A stretch of 16,959 bases of DNA from an uncultured Bacteroidales bacterium (GCA_934700615.1 CAKUXR010000040.1:1-16959); one strand, 5' to 3'; positions 6,326 through 15,568 are shown, counted from the stretch's first letter. Made by a program: numbers and translations. Notes: a model not told the origin generated them from the letters alone.

Positions 6326-7405
6326 TTATCTGATGCTTTTTACGTACTGTATGAGTCCCATGGTGAGGAACGGGCACTGCTTTGCGAAGAACTTCACGGC
6401 TTCAGGGTACGTTCCTCCCACATATAGGTTGGCGAAGTGCCCAGCCGCCTCCTTTTTCTCCTTGGCGAGGAAGCTGAAATAGTCGTCGACATTCTTCTTC
6501 ACCCTGTCCTGGTCACCTGGGACCACGTTCTCCACTTCCAGATGCCTGAAGATGCCGTCATTGATGACGCACAGCTCGTGTGGCTTGTATCCCTTCAGCG
6601 TCTTCATCACCTTCTGAAGGCTGTAGAGCACGTCCTTTCCAGACACGAGCCTGGAGTTCTTCACGTTCGAGAGAAAGGCGGATGCGGCTTTCGGCCCCAC
6701 GATGCTGGAGATGATCTTCGTGTCGAGCGCGTCCAGCTCGTCCCTCCCCGCGATGATGTCGCTGACACGCTTCCAGGCCCTGCGGTCAGGAGTCTTGTCA
6801 ATGCCGGTGTCTTCACCTTCCTTGGAGTCGGGATTGCGGTCAAGCCAAATGTGGTTCTCCTGGATAAAGTCGATGACCCTGCCGTCGACTCCCGCCTTCC
6901 TGGCCCACAGCAGCCATTCCTCTACGGACGGGCGGAAATTCACGATGTTGAACCGGGACACGAGAGCCGGGTCCATGTCCGTAAGCTGGTAGTTGTCGCC
7001 GTAGTTGACCGCGGCAATGATGCGGCTGCCTTCGGGAAGGGGACGCCCCGCAAGCTTTCTGTTGAGACAGAGGTCCATCACCGTCTGCAGGATCTCCGGA
7101 CGTGCCCTGTTCAGCTCGTCGAGGAAGAGTACTATCGGCTTTCCGTCCGTAGGGAACCAGTAAGGCGGCATGAAGTCTGTCCTGCCGGTGTTTTCATCCA
7201 AGTGGGGGAGTCCGATGAGGTCTCCCGGGTCGGCCATCTGTCCGAGGAACAATGCGACCACCTTGAGCCCCTTTTCCTGGAAGTATCCGGTCAGGAACTC
7301 CGACTTTCCGATTCCGTGGTTGCCGACGAGCATGATGTTGTGTGTGGACGGCGTGCGGTCCAGCATTGACCTGAGCGCCGTGATGTCAGTCTGAATATTT
7401 GCCAT
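6326..7405 (-). CDS. MoxR-family AAA+ ATPase
   Basis: A 359-residue AAA+ ATPase. Walker A is GNHGIGKS (28-35), followed by the MoxR-type stretch ADPGDLIGLP (59-67). Walker B is VLFLDELNRA (92-101), sensor 1 is Asn134 in AAVNYGD, and the probable arginine finger is Arg151 in DPALVSRF. The C-terminal part is helical. These ATPases form hexameric rings that remodel partner complexes, usually with a VWA protein encoded next door, as here. It lies 38 bp downstream of the clpP-like gene. The gap contains TAAATTTG, a good -7 box, so it may be transcribed separately as well as with clpP. The Walker motifs look intact and active. Confidence 0.92.
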   Translation of the reverse strand: MANIQTDITALRSMLDRTPSTHNIMLVGNHGIGKSEFLTGYFQEKGLKVVALFLGQMADPGDLIGLPHLDENTGRTDFMPPYWFPTDGKPIVLFLDELNRARPEILQTVMDLCLNRKLAGRPLPEGSRIIAAVNYGDNYQLTDMDPALVSRFNIVNFRPSVEEWLLWARKAGVDGRVIDFIQENHIWLDRNPDSKEGEDTGIDKTPDRRAWKRVSDIIAGRDELDALDTKIISSIVGPKAASAFLSNVKNSRLVSGKDVLYSLQKVMKTLKGYKPHELCVINDGIFRHLEVENVVPGDQDRVKKNVDDYFSFLAKEKKEAAGHFANLYVGGTYPEAVKFFAKQCPFLTMGLIQYVKSIR

Positions 7406-7427
7406 AGTTTGTTTCTGAACGATAATT

Positions 7428-7435
7428 CAAATTTA
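7428..7435 (-). promoter_or_regulatory. Possible internal promoter (-7 box) before the MoxR gene
   Basis: Read leftward the sequence is TAAATTTG, which fits TAnnTTTG, with transcription starting about 16 nt before the MoxR ATG. No convincing -33 TTTG is seen at 19-21 bp upstream, where the clpP coding end lies. It may uncouple moxR-VWA expression from clpP. Confidence 0.4.
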
Positions 7436-7443
7436 TTGTATTC

Positions 7444-8115
7444 CTACTTGCCCGCTCCCATGATGTTGTCTATCATGCCGTATTCCAGTGCCTCCCCGGA
7501 CGTCATCCAGTAGTCCCTGTCCATGTCGGCGAATACCTTGTCGTAGCTCTGGCCCGACTGCCGGGAAAGGATGGTGCAGAGCTCCTCCCTGCAGGATTCG
7601 ATCTGCCTGGCCGCGATGAGGATGTCCGACGCCTGTCCGCTGGCTCCTCCGAGCGGCTGGTGGATGAGCACCCTGGCATGGGGGAGTGCGGCCCGCTTGC
7701 CTTTTGCTCCGGAACACAGCAGGATGCTGCCCATTGACGCGGCCATTCCGGTGACTGTGGTGGCGACGTCCGGAGAGATGAGGTTCATCGTGTCCATGAT
7801 GGAGAGTCCTGCGGAGACGCTGCCTCCCGGAGTGTTCAGGTACAGGGTTATGTCCGCGGTCGGATTCTGGGAAGTCAGGTAGAGAAGCTGGGCGGTGATG
7901 ATGTTTGCGACATCGTTGTTGATTTCAGTGCCCAGGACGAGGATCCTGTCCATCATGAGGCGGCTGAACACGTCCATCGATGCCACGTTAAGAGCCCTCT
8001 CCTCGATGATGGTGGGGTTTATGTATGCGGCCGTGAGGTTGGCGTATCCGTTTATGGAGTTGCTGCTGATGCCGCACTTCTGTACGGCGTATCTTTCAAA
8101 TTCAGTTCCTTTCAT
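7444..8115 (-). CDS. ClpP-like serine protease (S14 family) with intact triad
   Basis: A 223-residue protein with all ClpP landmarks. Catalytic Ser127 lies in GMAASMGSIL, His152 in LIHQPLGG, and Asp201 in DRDYWMTSGEALEYG; the 25- and 49-residue spacings equal those of E. coli ClpP (S97, H122, D171). NTPGGSVSAGLSIMDTM precedes the Ser. The N-terminus is about 30 residues longer than the E. coli mature form. There is no signal peptide. It is first in a leftward operon with MoxR and VWA genes and without clpX, clpA or clpC, so it is probably a second, specialised ClpP rather than the housekeeping copy. Cooperation with the MoxR ring or with the host Clp unfoldase is possible, and neither can be decided here. 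Confidence 0.93.
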   Translation of the reverse strand: MKGTEFERYAVQKCGISSNSINGYANLTAAYINPTIIEERALNVASMDVFSRLMMDRILVLGTEINNDVANIITAQLLYLTSQNPTADITLYLNTPGGSVSAGLSIMDTMNLISPDVATTVTGMAASMGSILLCSGAKGKRAALPHARVLIHQPLGGASGQASDILIAARQIESCREELCTILSRQSGQSYDKVFADMDRDYWMTSGEALEYGMIDNIMGAGK

Positions 8116-8274
8116 ATCGTTGTTGAATATCCTTTTGTTCTATTATACAGTCGGTTCTTGAAAATCTTACGACTTTGTGCCAATGTGGAAGATTAAATTT
8201 CTTCATGATAATCGTGTTTCTTCTATATGTACCGCATGGCACGTGATTTCTTACACATGTCGGAAGAAAAATCG

Positions 8275-8282
8275 TATATTTG
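8275..8282 (+). promoter_or_regulatory. -7 box of the promoter for the AlbA/WYL gene
   Basis: TATATTTG matches the TAnnTTTG consensus; the -33 element is weak. Transcription would begin near 8289, downstream of the in-frame ATG at 8227 and 28 nt before ATG 8317. This is the reason for choosing 8317 as the start of the gene. Confidence 0.55.
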
Positions 8283-8316
8283 TTGGACAAAAACCGACAT
8301 TTTAATAGCAACCGTC

Positions 8317-11124
8317 ATGACAGAACAGTCCTTTGCCCCGAGTTGGCTCAAAATAGATGATGACAAATTCCGCGACCTTTTGGAATACCTTTGCAGGAAA
8401 GCGAGGTCCGACGGGCACGACCCGTTCTATTCCGCAGCGCAGGAACTGCTGAAAGGGAGGGTGTCCTCGCTGATGCCCGAGCTCTCATACGGGATGGAAG
8501 GCAGTGAGGAGGAGAATCTGTTCAGGACACGTCTTCTGGGCGCGTGGCTCCTGTGCAACTTGGAGGATACCCAGGAGCGCATGGAAGTGGCGTTCGTCAT
8601 GTTCAACATATTGGCCAGCTTTGTTCCTGAAGAACTCTCGCAGAAACTCTTCGCCCTCTCGCTAAGGGTGCTGTGCAGCGGTGGCATCCAGGCCCCGGGC
8701 TTCTCTTGGGAGGACCTGGTCGACGTGAACAAGGAGCTTCTCTCGCACAAGATTATTCTCAATGCGAAGACGCTCCCTTCGAAGAAGTCCGTCGAGTCAT
8801 GGTTCGACGGGAAAGGCCTTCTCCATGTCGATCCGGAAAAGGTCAGCATCATACCGATGAACAGGAAAGACTACTCGATGTGTCATTCCAAGTTGAGCGA
8901 CTGCATGAGGCTGGCGGACGGCAGGTTGTGCGTCTATGTGGAAAAGGGGGAGAAACTGAAGAAGACGGAGGAGTCGGACATCGACGGCATTGGGCGTTTC
9001 GCCGGTGCGTTCAGGAAAGAGCAGCAGAGGACAGTCCCTCCGCAATCCACCCTGAAGAAGTATTCCCTGGAGCAGGAGGTCATGGTGCGGGTCGTCTCCG
9101 GAAACGGTCATGACATTATGGTGGAAACGGTGGATCCTGATTATGAGAAGATTTCGGGTACGTTGCGCCATGACCGCGGCATATTCTTCTACAACAATGT
9201 GGATTTTGCCCAGGCGCTTGAAGTTGGCGACTGTTTCAAGGCTGTCGTCAAGGACAAGGAAAGGGGGTATTTCTCCGTCTATGACCGTTTCTTGAAGGAG
9301 ATGGTCTCGTTGGTGGAAGAAGGATATAGCTATCCCGCCAAATATAAAATGAACCATAACGGCAAGCCTCTATGGTTCACCAATGAGGGAGTGCCGGTAT
9401 ATGTGAATGATCCGGAACCGTATGGGATAGGTGACGTCGCTTATGTTGAAATGACGAAAGTTGATACCAACGGATATATTACAGGTATAATCTCCGAAGA
9501 CCAGTCGGGCATAGAAGAAGAGGAACCGTTTGATGACGAGAAGGAATGGTTTATCCGGAACCATATCAGGGAAAAGGACTATGTCGAGCCGAAGTCCAAT
9601 GCCCGGACAATCCTCAGTCCCGATTTCGTGCGTATCTTCGAGCGTTCCCTGTACAACTACCAGAAGACGCTGTCCAGGGCGTCCGAGATATACAAGGTCC
9701 TCTGCTATTGCCAGATGCTGTCCGAACTCACGTCGGAAGAGAAGGAACTTCATTTCCTTGAGCTCAAGGCAAGTTATCTGGAGCAGCTGGTCCTGTTCGC
9801 AAAAGGGCAGTATGACAGGATGAAACGTCTTGTCCCTTCGTCGGACATAGGTGGAATCGAGTCGGTGGAAAGGTCCGTCAGGCTAGTTGACATCCTGATG
9901 CAGATCAATTCATCCGAAGAGTCGGAATTGTTGAATGATACCATACTTTCCACTGAGGACCCGTTGACGAAGAGGACTGCCCGGATACTTCAGTCGTATA
10001 ACCGCATCAAGGACATTGTGCCGGAGTCTTCCCTCAATGACCTCAAGATGGAGATCATCCGCGGGCTCTCGCTTGATGCCGAGATACAGGCGTCCCTCGA
10101 TGAGAAGGACGATGAATATTTGGGCATGGAGGACAAGGTGAAGGAGTTCAAGTCTTCATTCGTCTATCCGGCCGACAAGGAGGACAGGATGTCCCCTAAC
10201 GTGAAGAAGCAGAGCATGGTGGTGTTCAAGGCCGTCTGCGCGTTCCTCAATTCCAAGGTGGGAGGCACTCTCTATCTCGGCGTGTCGGATGCCGGTTATG
10301 TGGTGGGCATTGACAATGACCTTGCTTACCTGAAAGCGAACAGCGACTCATATATCCGCTTCATTCAGGACGAGGCGAAAAAGGTCTTTGACAAGAGCGT
10401 CCTGGACTTCCTGGACTTCGACCTGAAGTTTGACGGACGTGTGGTTGAAGTGAAGGTGCGTCCGTTCGATGACGGCGTCGTCTGTCTGGACGGCGTCCCG
10501 TATATCCGCCGCTATGCCGAGTCTGAGCCGATGCGTGAGGACGAGAGGGCAAGGATAGCGTCCGAGAAGGTCGCACCCAACATTCATGTGAAGAGCAAGG
10601 CGGAAAATCTGGAAAGGGCCATTGCCGAAAAGAAGAGGGCGATCCTGCGCCGGTTCTCATCGTCCGACAGGATTGAAGACAGGAAAGTGGAGCCGTTCAA
10701 GATCGTCAAGGGCGGCAAATACGTATGGTGCTATGACATTGAGGACAAGTGCTGCAAACAGTTCGGCATCTCCAAGATGGCAGCCGTGGACGTCATTCAG
10801 GACCCGTGGACCCATGAAGCGGAGCACAAGGAAGGGAATACTGACATCTTCAACTGGGGCGGTTCAAAGGCGTTCAATATTGTCCTTGAACTTGATCTCA
10901 CGGCAAAGAACATCATTGTCGAAGAGTATCCTCTCAGCGAACCTCTCCTCAAACAGGTCGACAAGTCTGGCATGAGGTGGAGCCTGTCCACAGCCATCTA
11001 CAACTGCACCGCCCCCGGACGGTTCTGCATAGGGCTTGCCGAGCATGTAACCATCATCAAGGGCGATGAACTGAAAGAATATGTTTCGGAATACGTCCGG
11101 AAGAACTTCTCCGGAAACGCTTAG
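8317..11124 (+). CDS. Large AlbA_2 (Schlafen-like) protein with OB-like segments and C-terminal WYL-like domain
   Basis: A 935-residue cytoplasmic protein from ATG 8317 (the longer form from 8227 would start upstream of the promoter box). Residues 1-250 are mostly helical and unrecognised. Residues about 250-395 contain two beta-rich segments that look like S1/OB folds (EQEVMVRVVSGNGHDIMVET; YGIGDVAYVEMTKVDTNGYI). A helical middle follows. At about 605-745 lies an AlbA_2 domain, the nucleic-acid-binding or nuclease-like domain shared with Schlafen proteins: KEFKSSFVYP, GGTLYLGVSDAGYVVGID, and PYIRRYAES. At about 790-930 is a WYL-like domain (YVWCYDIEDKCCKQFGISKM). It is divergent from the clpP operon and ends 7 bp from sbcC. 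Its architecture suggests a nucleic-acid or nucleotide sensor or effector; this is inferred. Confidence 0.85.
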   Translation: MTEQSFAPSWLKIDDDKFRDLLEYLCRKARSDGHDPFYSAAQELLKGRVSSLMPELSYGMEGSEEENLFRTRLLGAWLLCNLEDTQERMEVAFVMFNILASFVPEELSQKLFALSLRVLCSGGIQAPGFSWEDLVDVNKELLSHKIILNAKTLPSKKSVESWFDGKGLLHVDPEKVSIIPMNRKDYSMCHSKLSDCMRLADGRLCVYVEKGEKLKKTEESDIDGIGRFAGAFRKEQQRTVPPQSTLKKYSLEQEVMVRVVSGNGHDIMVETVDPDYEKISGTLRHDRGIFFYNNVDFAQALEVGDCFKAVVKDKERGYFSVYDRFLKEMVSLVEEGYSYPAKYKMNHNGKPLWFTNEGVPVYVNDPEPYGIGDVAYVEMTKVDTNGYITGIISEDQSGIEEEEPFDDEKEWFIRNHIREKDYVEPKSNARTILSPDFVRIFERSLYNYQKTLSRASEIYKVLCYCQMLSELTSEEKELHFLELKASYLEQLVLFAKGQYDRMKRLVPSSDIGGIESVERSVRLVDILMQINSSEESELLNDTILSTEDPLTKRTARILQSYNRIKDIVPESSLNDLKMEIIRGLSLDAEIQASLDEKDDEYLGMEDKVKEFKSSFVYPADKEDRMSPNVKKQSMVVFKAVCAFLNSKVGGTLYLGVSDAGYVVGIDNDLAYLKANSDSYIRFIQDEAKKVFDKSVLDFLDFDLKFDGRVVEVKVRPFDDGVVCLDGVPYIRRYAESEPMREDERARIASEKVAPNIHVKSKAENLERAIAEKKRAILRRFSSSDRIEDRKVEPFKIVKGGKYVWCYDIEDKCCKQFGISKMAAVDVIQDPWTHEAEHKEGNTDIFNWGGSKAFNIVLELDLTAKNIIVEEYPLSEPLLKQVDKSGMRWSLSTAIYNCTAPGRFCIGLAEHVTIIKGDELKEYVSEYVRKNFSGNA

Positions 11125-11131
11125 AATTCCA

Positions 11132-14100
11132 TCATCCGTGGACGGTGACTTCGCTGGTGGTGGCGTTCTTTTTCTTGACCTCTATCACGGTAGGGATCCT
11201 TTTCTGGAGGTCCTCTATGTGGGAGATGATGCCGACGTGCTTGCCGCTGGAGGAGTTCAGTTTCTCCAATGCTGACATCACGCTGTTGAGCCACTCCTGG
11301 CTGAGTGTTCCGAAGCCTTCGTCAATGAAGAGTGTATCCACGCTGATGCTGTTCTCTGCGAGGCTTGACAGGCCCAGGGCCAATGACAATGAAATAACGA
11401 ACCCTTCACCGCCTGAAAGAGTGTTTCCCGAGCGGACAACACCGTCTTCATTGTCCTCTACCAGGATGACGAGTGAGCCCGGCTGTGCCGTCAATTCATA
11501 GCGCGGGGCAATCTTTCTCAGGTATGCGTTTGCATGATTGAGGATGTCCTGCATGATGCAGCTCTGAGCTATCTTCTTGAACGTGAACCCGTTGGTGCCT
11601 CCGAAAAGGTTGTCCAGAGTTTTCCACCGGGCATTGACCTTGCCCGCTCTGTCGCGCGCTTCAATCTTGCTTTTAAGCGCGACCTGCTTCTTGTCATCAT
11701 CCTCAATGATGTTCTTGAGTTTGCCGAGACGTTCTGACTTGCCCATATTGTCCGACTCAACTTCCGTCTTCAGTAAACTGACCTTGTCGGCCGTCTTCGG
11801 CAGGGTGTCATCCTCAGCATAAGCATTTTTCAAGGTGCTCTCATTCATCTCTTTGGATTTGCGTGCATCGTCGATGTGCCCAAGTGCCGTTCTGATGCTG
11901 CTCTCCAATGATCCCCACTCCACAATTTCATTGCCTGAGTATTTCTCCGGCACGATGTCCCCGGAAGCGAAGTCCCCATTGACCGCGATAATCCTTTCAC
12001 GGACATCGCATGCGGATTTGATGTCGTTTTCGAGATTATTCCTCTCTACGGTCACCTTGTCATATTCTTTAAGAGTGTCATTGTACTTTCTGGCCCCCTC
12101 CTTGAGCTTCGCGATGAAGCCTTCGTCATCACATTCCCATTCTTTCTTCCAGTCAGGGAATGATATGAGCCTCCCTGCCGCCAGAATGGAGTCAGACGCG
12201 GATTTCTCTGCCGCAGAAATCAATTTTCCGGCATTGTCAATGTCGCTCATGATTTTCTGGATCTCCAGGTTCTTCCTGTTGTATTCGGACATTATAGGAG
12301 AGTAGATGTCACTCTGGTATTTGTCCCTGTCTGCAGTCGCACTGTCCACGGCCTTCTGCCTTTCATTGACAGCGGCAATTGCCTTTTCATTGGCATCCTT
12401 GCGTGCGTCCAGCGCTTTTTTGATCACCTCAAGCTTTTCCTTGATATCGTCTTCATTGACCTTTATGCCCAGTGAAGAGAAATTTTTGGCGAACGCGTCC
12501 TTGAGTCCGGCCAAGGACCTTTCGTCGTTGGTGATCCTGTCTTTGGCCCTTTTGAGTCCGTCCAGTCTTGTGTTGTAGGCTGTAGATGCTTCGAAAAATT
12601 CAGCATCTGCTTTCCGCATCTCCGTTTCCGCCTTTTCCTTTGCCTCTTTTGCAGGTCTGAGAAGATCGTTCTGCTCCTGTTCAGAGATGAGTGATGTTAT
12701 CTTCGCATGACATACGGGGCAGATATCTTCACCAGTTTCACGAAGCCAGCTCCTAAGACTAACAGCAGCCTGGTCTATCGCCATAGCCTGCATATTATAT
12801 GAGTCACGGCTTTTCTCGTAGGCATCCTTGGATATCTTAGATTTCTCCTTGAGTCCATTGAGTGCAACCAGCTCTGCCTCAATCTCTTCTTCAACCTTCC
12901 TGCAGTCGGACTTCTCTGTGGCGATGTTCTCTTCCCTCTGCTGGATGGTGGCGTATGCAGTGTCGGCATCGCTGATGAGTTTAAGTTCCTTGCCAATGCT
13001 CTGTCTCTCCTTCTCCACATCCTCAGGACTGAGCGCCATCTTGGCCTCAATGGCCTTAGTTACAGCGACATTTTTGCAGTTAAGGGTCTTCTCCGCATCG
13101 GCTTTCTTCGTTTTCAGCTCGGAGAAAAGTGTCCGTGACGTTTCAAGAGTTTTCTTCTTATTCTCGAGAACCTCTTTCTGGGTCTTGCAGTAGTTTTCCT
13201 GCTTCGATACATTCACGAGATGCGATTCGATGGTCTGGACATTTGCGAACATATCGGCATGATCCTTCTGAGACTCAATGGCTTTCGCCAGGTCTCCCGC
13301 GACCTTGTTTTTTTCATCGAGTTCGGCTTTGCTATAGGCTATGTCGTTGGTGAGGACGGAGAACTTCGACTTCGCCGATACCAGAGTCTCTTCAGATGCC
13401 TTTATGGACTTTTCGGCAGCTTCGACAGCCTCAAACGACTTCAGCAAGCTTCCGAGCAGGACCAATGCGGATTTGTTCTTCTCAATGTCGCCTTCGATCT
13501 GTTTTATTTCATTGACATGAGCGCTCTTTTGTTCTTCCGAGAGAAGAACGACAGAATCGACGTCCCTGTCCGCCTCCTTATAGGCATTCTCCGCTTCGAG
13601 TGATTTCTGGTGGATGCGTGTGCCGATTTTCGCGTAAATCTCCGTGCCGGTAATCTTCTCGAGAATCTCCGACTTCTCTTTGGTCTCGGCTTTCAGGAAC
13701 TGGGTGAACTGACCCTGGGCGAGCATTGACGTGCGGCAGAACTCATCATAGTCCAGACCGATGATTTCGGTCATCTTGTCTATACGCTTCTTGCCCTTGC
13801 TGTCATCTGTATTGCCTGTACTGTCGGTTATGTACCATTCCTCGTCTTTCAGTTTTCCATTGCGGTTAACACGGCATTTCCACTCGGCTATGTAGTCGGA
13901 ACCATCCGCACCCTCGAAAAGGAGTGTTATTCCGCCTTCCTTCTCTCCTTTCTTGAGCAGCTGGTTTACAGACATTATGCTGATCTCCTGACCTCCCTCT
14001 TTATAGGACGTTTCAGTCGTCTTGTTGCCGTTCGTCAGACGCGGGGTCTTGTTGTACAGGGCAAGGCATATGGCATCCAGGATGGTGGATTTTCCGCTCC

Positions 14101-14215
14101 CGGTCTCGCCGCAGATGAGAAAAATAGGGGAGTCCGACAATGGTGCGGACGTGAAGTCGATGCTCGCGGATGAGATCGACGCTATGTTGGTGATATCGAG
14201 TTTCTTCAGTTTCAT
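11132..14215 (-). CDS. sbcC: SbcC-type SMC-family nuclease ATPase (Rad50-like)
   Basis: A 1027-residue protein of normal SbcC length. Walker A is GETGSGKST (36-44) and the Q-loop is in MLAQGQFTQFLKAETKEKSE. A long coiled coil of Glu/Lys/Ala-rich sequence spans about 170-860 and is interrupted by the zinc hook CPVC at 499-502. The ABC signature LSGGE is at 933-937 and Walker B is TLFIDEGFGTLS with Asp965-Glu966. It partners the SbcD nuclease encoded 4 bp upstream. Together they form the Mre11-Rad50-type complex that opens DNA ends, hairpins and protein-blocked ends. All key motifs are intact. It may be the only chromosomal copy or an accessory paralogue devoted to this cassette. Confidence 0.95.
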   Translation of the reverse strand: MKLKKLDITNIASISSASIDFTSAPLSDSPIFLICGETGSGKSTILDAICLALYNKTPRLTNGNKTTETSYKEGGQEISIMSVNQLLKKGEKEGGITLLFEGADGSDYIAEWKCRVNRNGKLKDEEWYITDSTGNTDDSKGKKRIDKMTEIIGLDYDEFCRTSMLAQGQFTQFLKAETKEKSEILEKITGTEIYAKIGTRIHQKSLEAENAYKEADRDVDSVVLLSEEQKSAHVNEIKQIEGDIEKNKSALVLLGSLLKSFEAVEAAEKSIKASEETLVSAKSKFSVLTNDIAYSKAELDEKNKVAGDLAKAIESQKDHADMFANVQTIESHLVNVSKQENYCKTQKEVLENKKKTLETSRTLFSELKTKKADAEKTLNCKNVAVTKAIEAKMALSPEDVEKERQSIGKELKLISDADTAYATIQQREENIATEKSDCRKVEEEIEAELVALNGLKEKSKISKDAYEKSRDSYNMQAMAIDQAAVSLRSWLRETGEDICPVCHAKITSLISEQEQNDLLRPAKEAKEKAETEMRKADAEFFEASTAYNTRLDGLKRAKDRITNDERSLAGLKDAFAKNFSSLGIKVNEDDIKEKLEVIKKALDARKDANEKAIAAVNERQKAVDSATADRDKYQSDIYSPIMSEYNRKNLEIQKIMSDIDNAGKLISAAEKSASDSILAAGRLISFPDWKKEWECDDEGFIAKLKEGARKYNDTLKEYDKVTVERNNLENDIKSACDVRERIIAVNGDFASGDIVPEKYSGNEIVEWGSLESSIRTALGHIDDARKSKEMNESTLKNAYAEDDTLPKTADKVSLLKTEVESDNMGKSERLGKLKNIIEDDDKKQVALKSKIEARDRAGKVNARWKTLDNLFGGTNGFTFKKIAQSCIMQDILNHANAYLRKIAPRYELTAQPGSLVILVEDNEDGVVRSGNTLSGGEGFVISLSLALGLSSLAENSISVDTLFIDEGFGTLSQEWLNSVMSALEKLNSSSGKHVGIISHIEDLQKRIPTVIEVKKKNATTSEVTVHG

Positions 14216-14219
14216 GGTA

Positions 14220-15512
14220 TCAGTCGTGTTTTTCAGAGTTCATAACTTCGTCAATGGTCTCTTTCAGCAGGGAGAGGATATTCTCGTCAATGACGTCTTG
14301 TGCCGTTTCCTTCAGGTAGAGTTCAGCCACGGAGTAAGGTCCCATCTTTCCGAGTTCTGCGGTGCTGATCCTTATTTCCCCGGAAGTGCTGCTGTTTTTT
14401 TCATTGACCTTCTTTACCCTGTTTATCAGGCAGAACTTCGCCTTGAGGCGGCACTGCTCCGGAACTTTGGCGGCCTTGTCTTTAGCCTCGACCGGAATGG
14501 TCCCGTCATCAGTGACATTGAGCCGCACATAGCAGGCCTTTTTCGGGTCCATTTTTTTGAACTCCTCGTATGCCTCATCCCACTTGAGGGACCTAACTTC
14601 GCTGCGTCTGGTCCTGTCCTGCTGCGGTATGGTGATGACCGGCATCGCATTGTCAATGTCAATGGTCTCCACTTCCGGAGTGTCGCCGTGGGCATTGATG
14701 GTCACAATCGAAACGCTGTGCCGGAAATCCTCGTCGAAAGACACGGGTAGGGGAGAGCCGCTGTAGCGGATCCTGTCTGAGATATTCTGCGGATTGTGTA
14801 TATGGCCGAGTGCGATGTAGTCGTAACCAGTCCCGAAAACATCGGCATTGACCATATCGATTCCTCCGATGATGTCGAGGTCCTGACCGACGGCGTCGGG
14901 TTTTTCTCCTGAGATCCGGTTTACGGCCGTATGGGCCATCACGACGACAGGAAGCCCATTTTTATTGCGTTTCTCGACTTCTCCAAGCAGTAGGGCTATG
15001 AACTCCTTCATTCTCTCTTCCCTCGGAAGGCCTGCCTTCACGGCCGGGAAATTGCCTGGGTAGCAGTGCGGTATGGCGACAATGTAGCCGACGGTGCTGC
15101 CGTCTTTTCCGATAGGGAAGATATGACGTTCAAAGAGCTGGTCGTGAAATTCATCGCTGTCTTCGCCCTGGATGATGTTGCGTTTTATGGTTGCCACGAT
15201 GGATACTCCAACGAGGTTCCACAGCGGGTCGGTGATTTCTATCTTGTTGCTGTCGTGATTGCCGGCTGTTACGATGACCTTCATTGACGGTGCAATCTCA
15301 TGGACTGTCATGAGATGATGCATGAACATCTCCTGCGCTGACGTCTGGGGTGATGTCGTGTGATAGATGTCGCCGCTGATGATGTATGCGTCCGGCTTCT
15401 GTTCCTTGATGATGTTTTCTATCTGGGCGAGGCAGCCGGTCTGCTCGACTGTCCTGTCATACGAATATAACGTATGTCCCAGATGCAGGTCAGATGTATG
15501 TAGAATCTTCAT
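14220..15512 (-). CDS. sbcD: SbcD-type exonuclease (Mre11-like metallophosphatase)
   Basis: A 430-residue protein with the calcineurin-like phosphoesterase metal site: DLHLGH (Asp8, His10), GDIYH (Asp48), GNHD (Asn85-His86), AHTAVN (His194) and LGHIHN (His237, His239). The spacing is that of bacterial SbcD. The C-terminal part carries the capping and SbcC-binding regions. It is the first gene of the sbcDC pair, with a stop only 4 bp before the sbcC start, so translation is probably coupled. The upstream 167-bp gap contains an inverted repeat that may be an operator. The nuclease should be manganese-dependent and act on DNA ends together with SbcC. Confidence 0.95.
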   Translation of the reverse strand: MKILHTSDLHLGHTLYSYDRTVEQTGCLAQIENIIKEQKPDAYIISGDIYHTTSPQTSAQEMFMHHLMTVHEIAPSMKVIVTAGNHDSNKIEITDPLWNLVGVSIVATIKRNIIQGEDSDEFHDQLFERHIFPIGKDGSTVGYIVAIPHCYPGNFPAVKAGLPREERMKEFIALLLGEVEKRNKNGLPVVVMAHTAVNRISGEKPDAVGQDLDIIGGIDMVNADVFGTGYDYIALGHIHNPQNISDRIRYSGSPLPVSFDEDFRHSVSIVTINAHGDTPEVETIDIDNAMPVITIPQQDRTRRSEVRSLKWDEAYEEFKKMDPKKACYVRLNVTDDGTIPVEAKDKAAKVPEQCRLKAKFCLINRVKKVNEKNSSTSGEIRISTAELGKMGPYSVAELYLKETAQDVIDENILSLLKETIDEVMNSEKHD

Positions 15513-15568
15513 ATTTTAGCGTTTGTGTAGGATATTTTCCTTTATTTCCATGCCATTAAGCTGTTTCT

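Noticed and set aside
6437..7369. Long rightward open frame (310 codons) opposite the MoxR gene
   Set aside because: It is the mirror of a gene with complete Walker motifs; its translation is rich in Val, Asp and His without domain features.
8227..8316. Thirty-residue N-terminal extension of the AlbA/WYL protein from ATG 8227
   Set aside because: The -7 box at 8275-8282 would place the transcript start inside it, and the extension is compositionally unlike the rest; ATG 8317 is preferred.
14022..14750. Rightward open frame opposite sbcC/sbcD
   Set aside because: It is antisense to the conserved N-terminus of SbcC and C-terminus of SbcD and has no features of its own.
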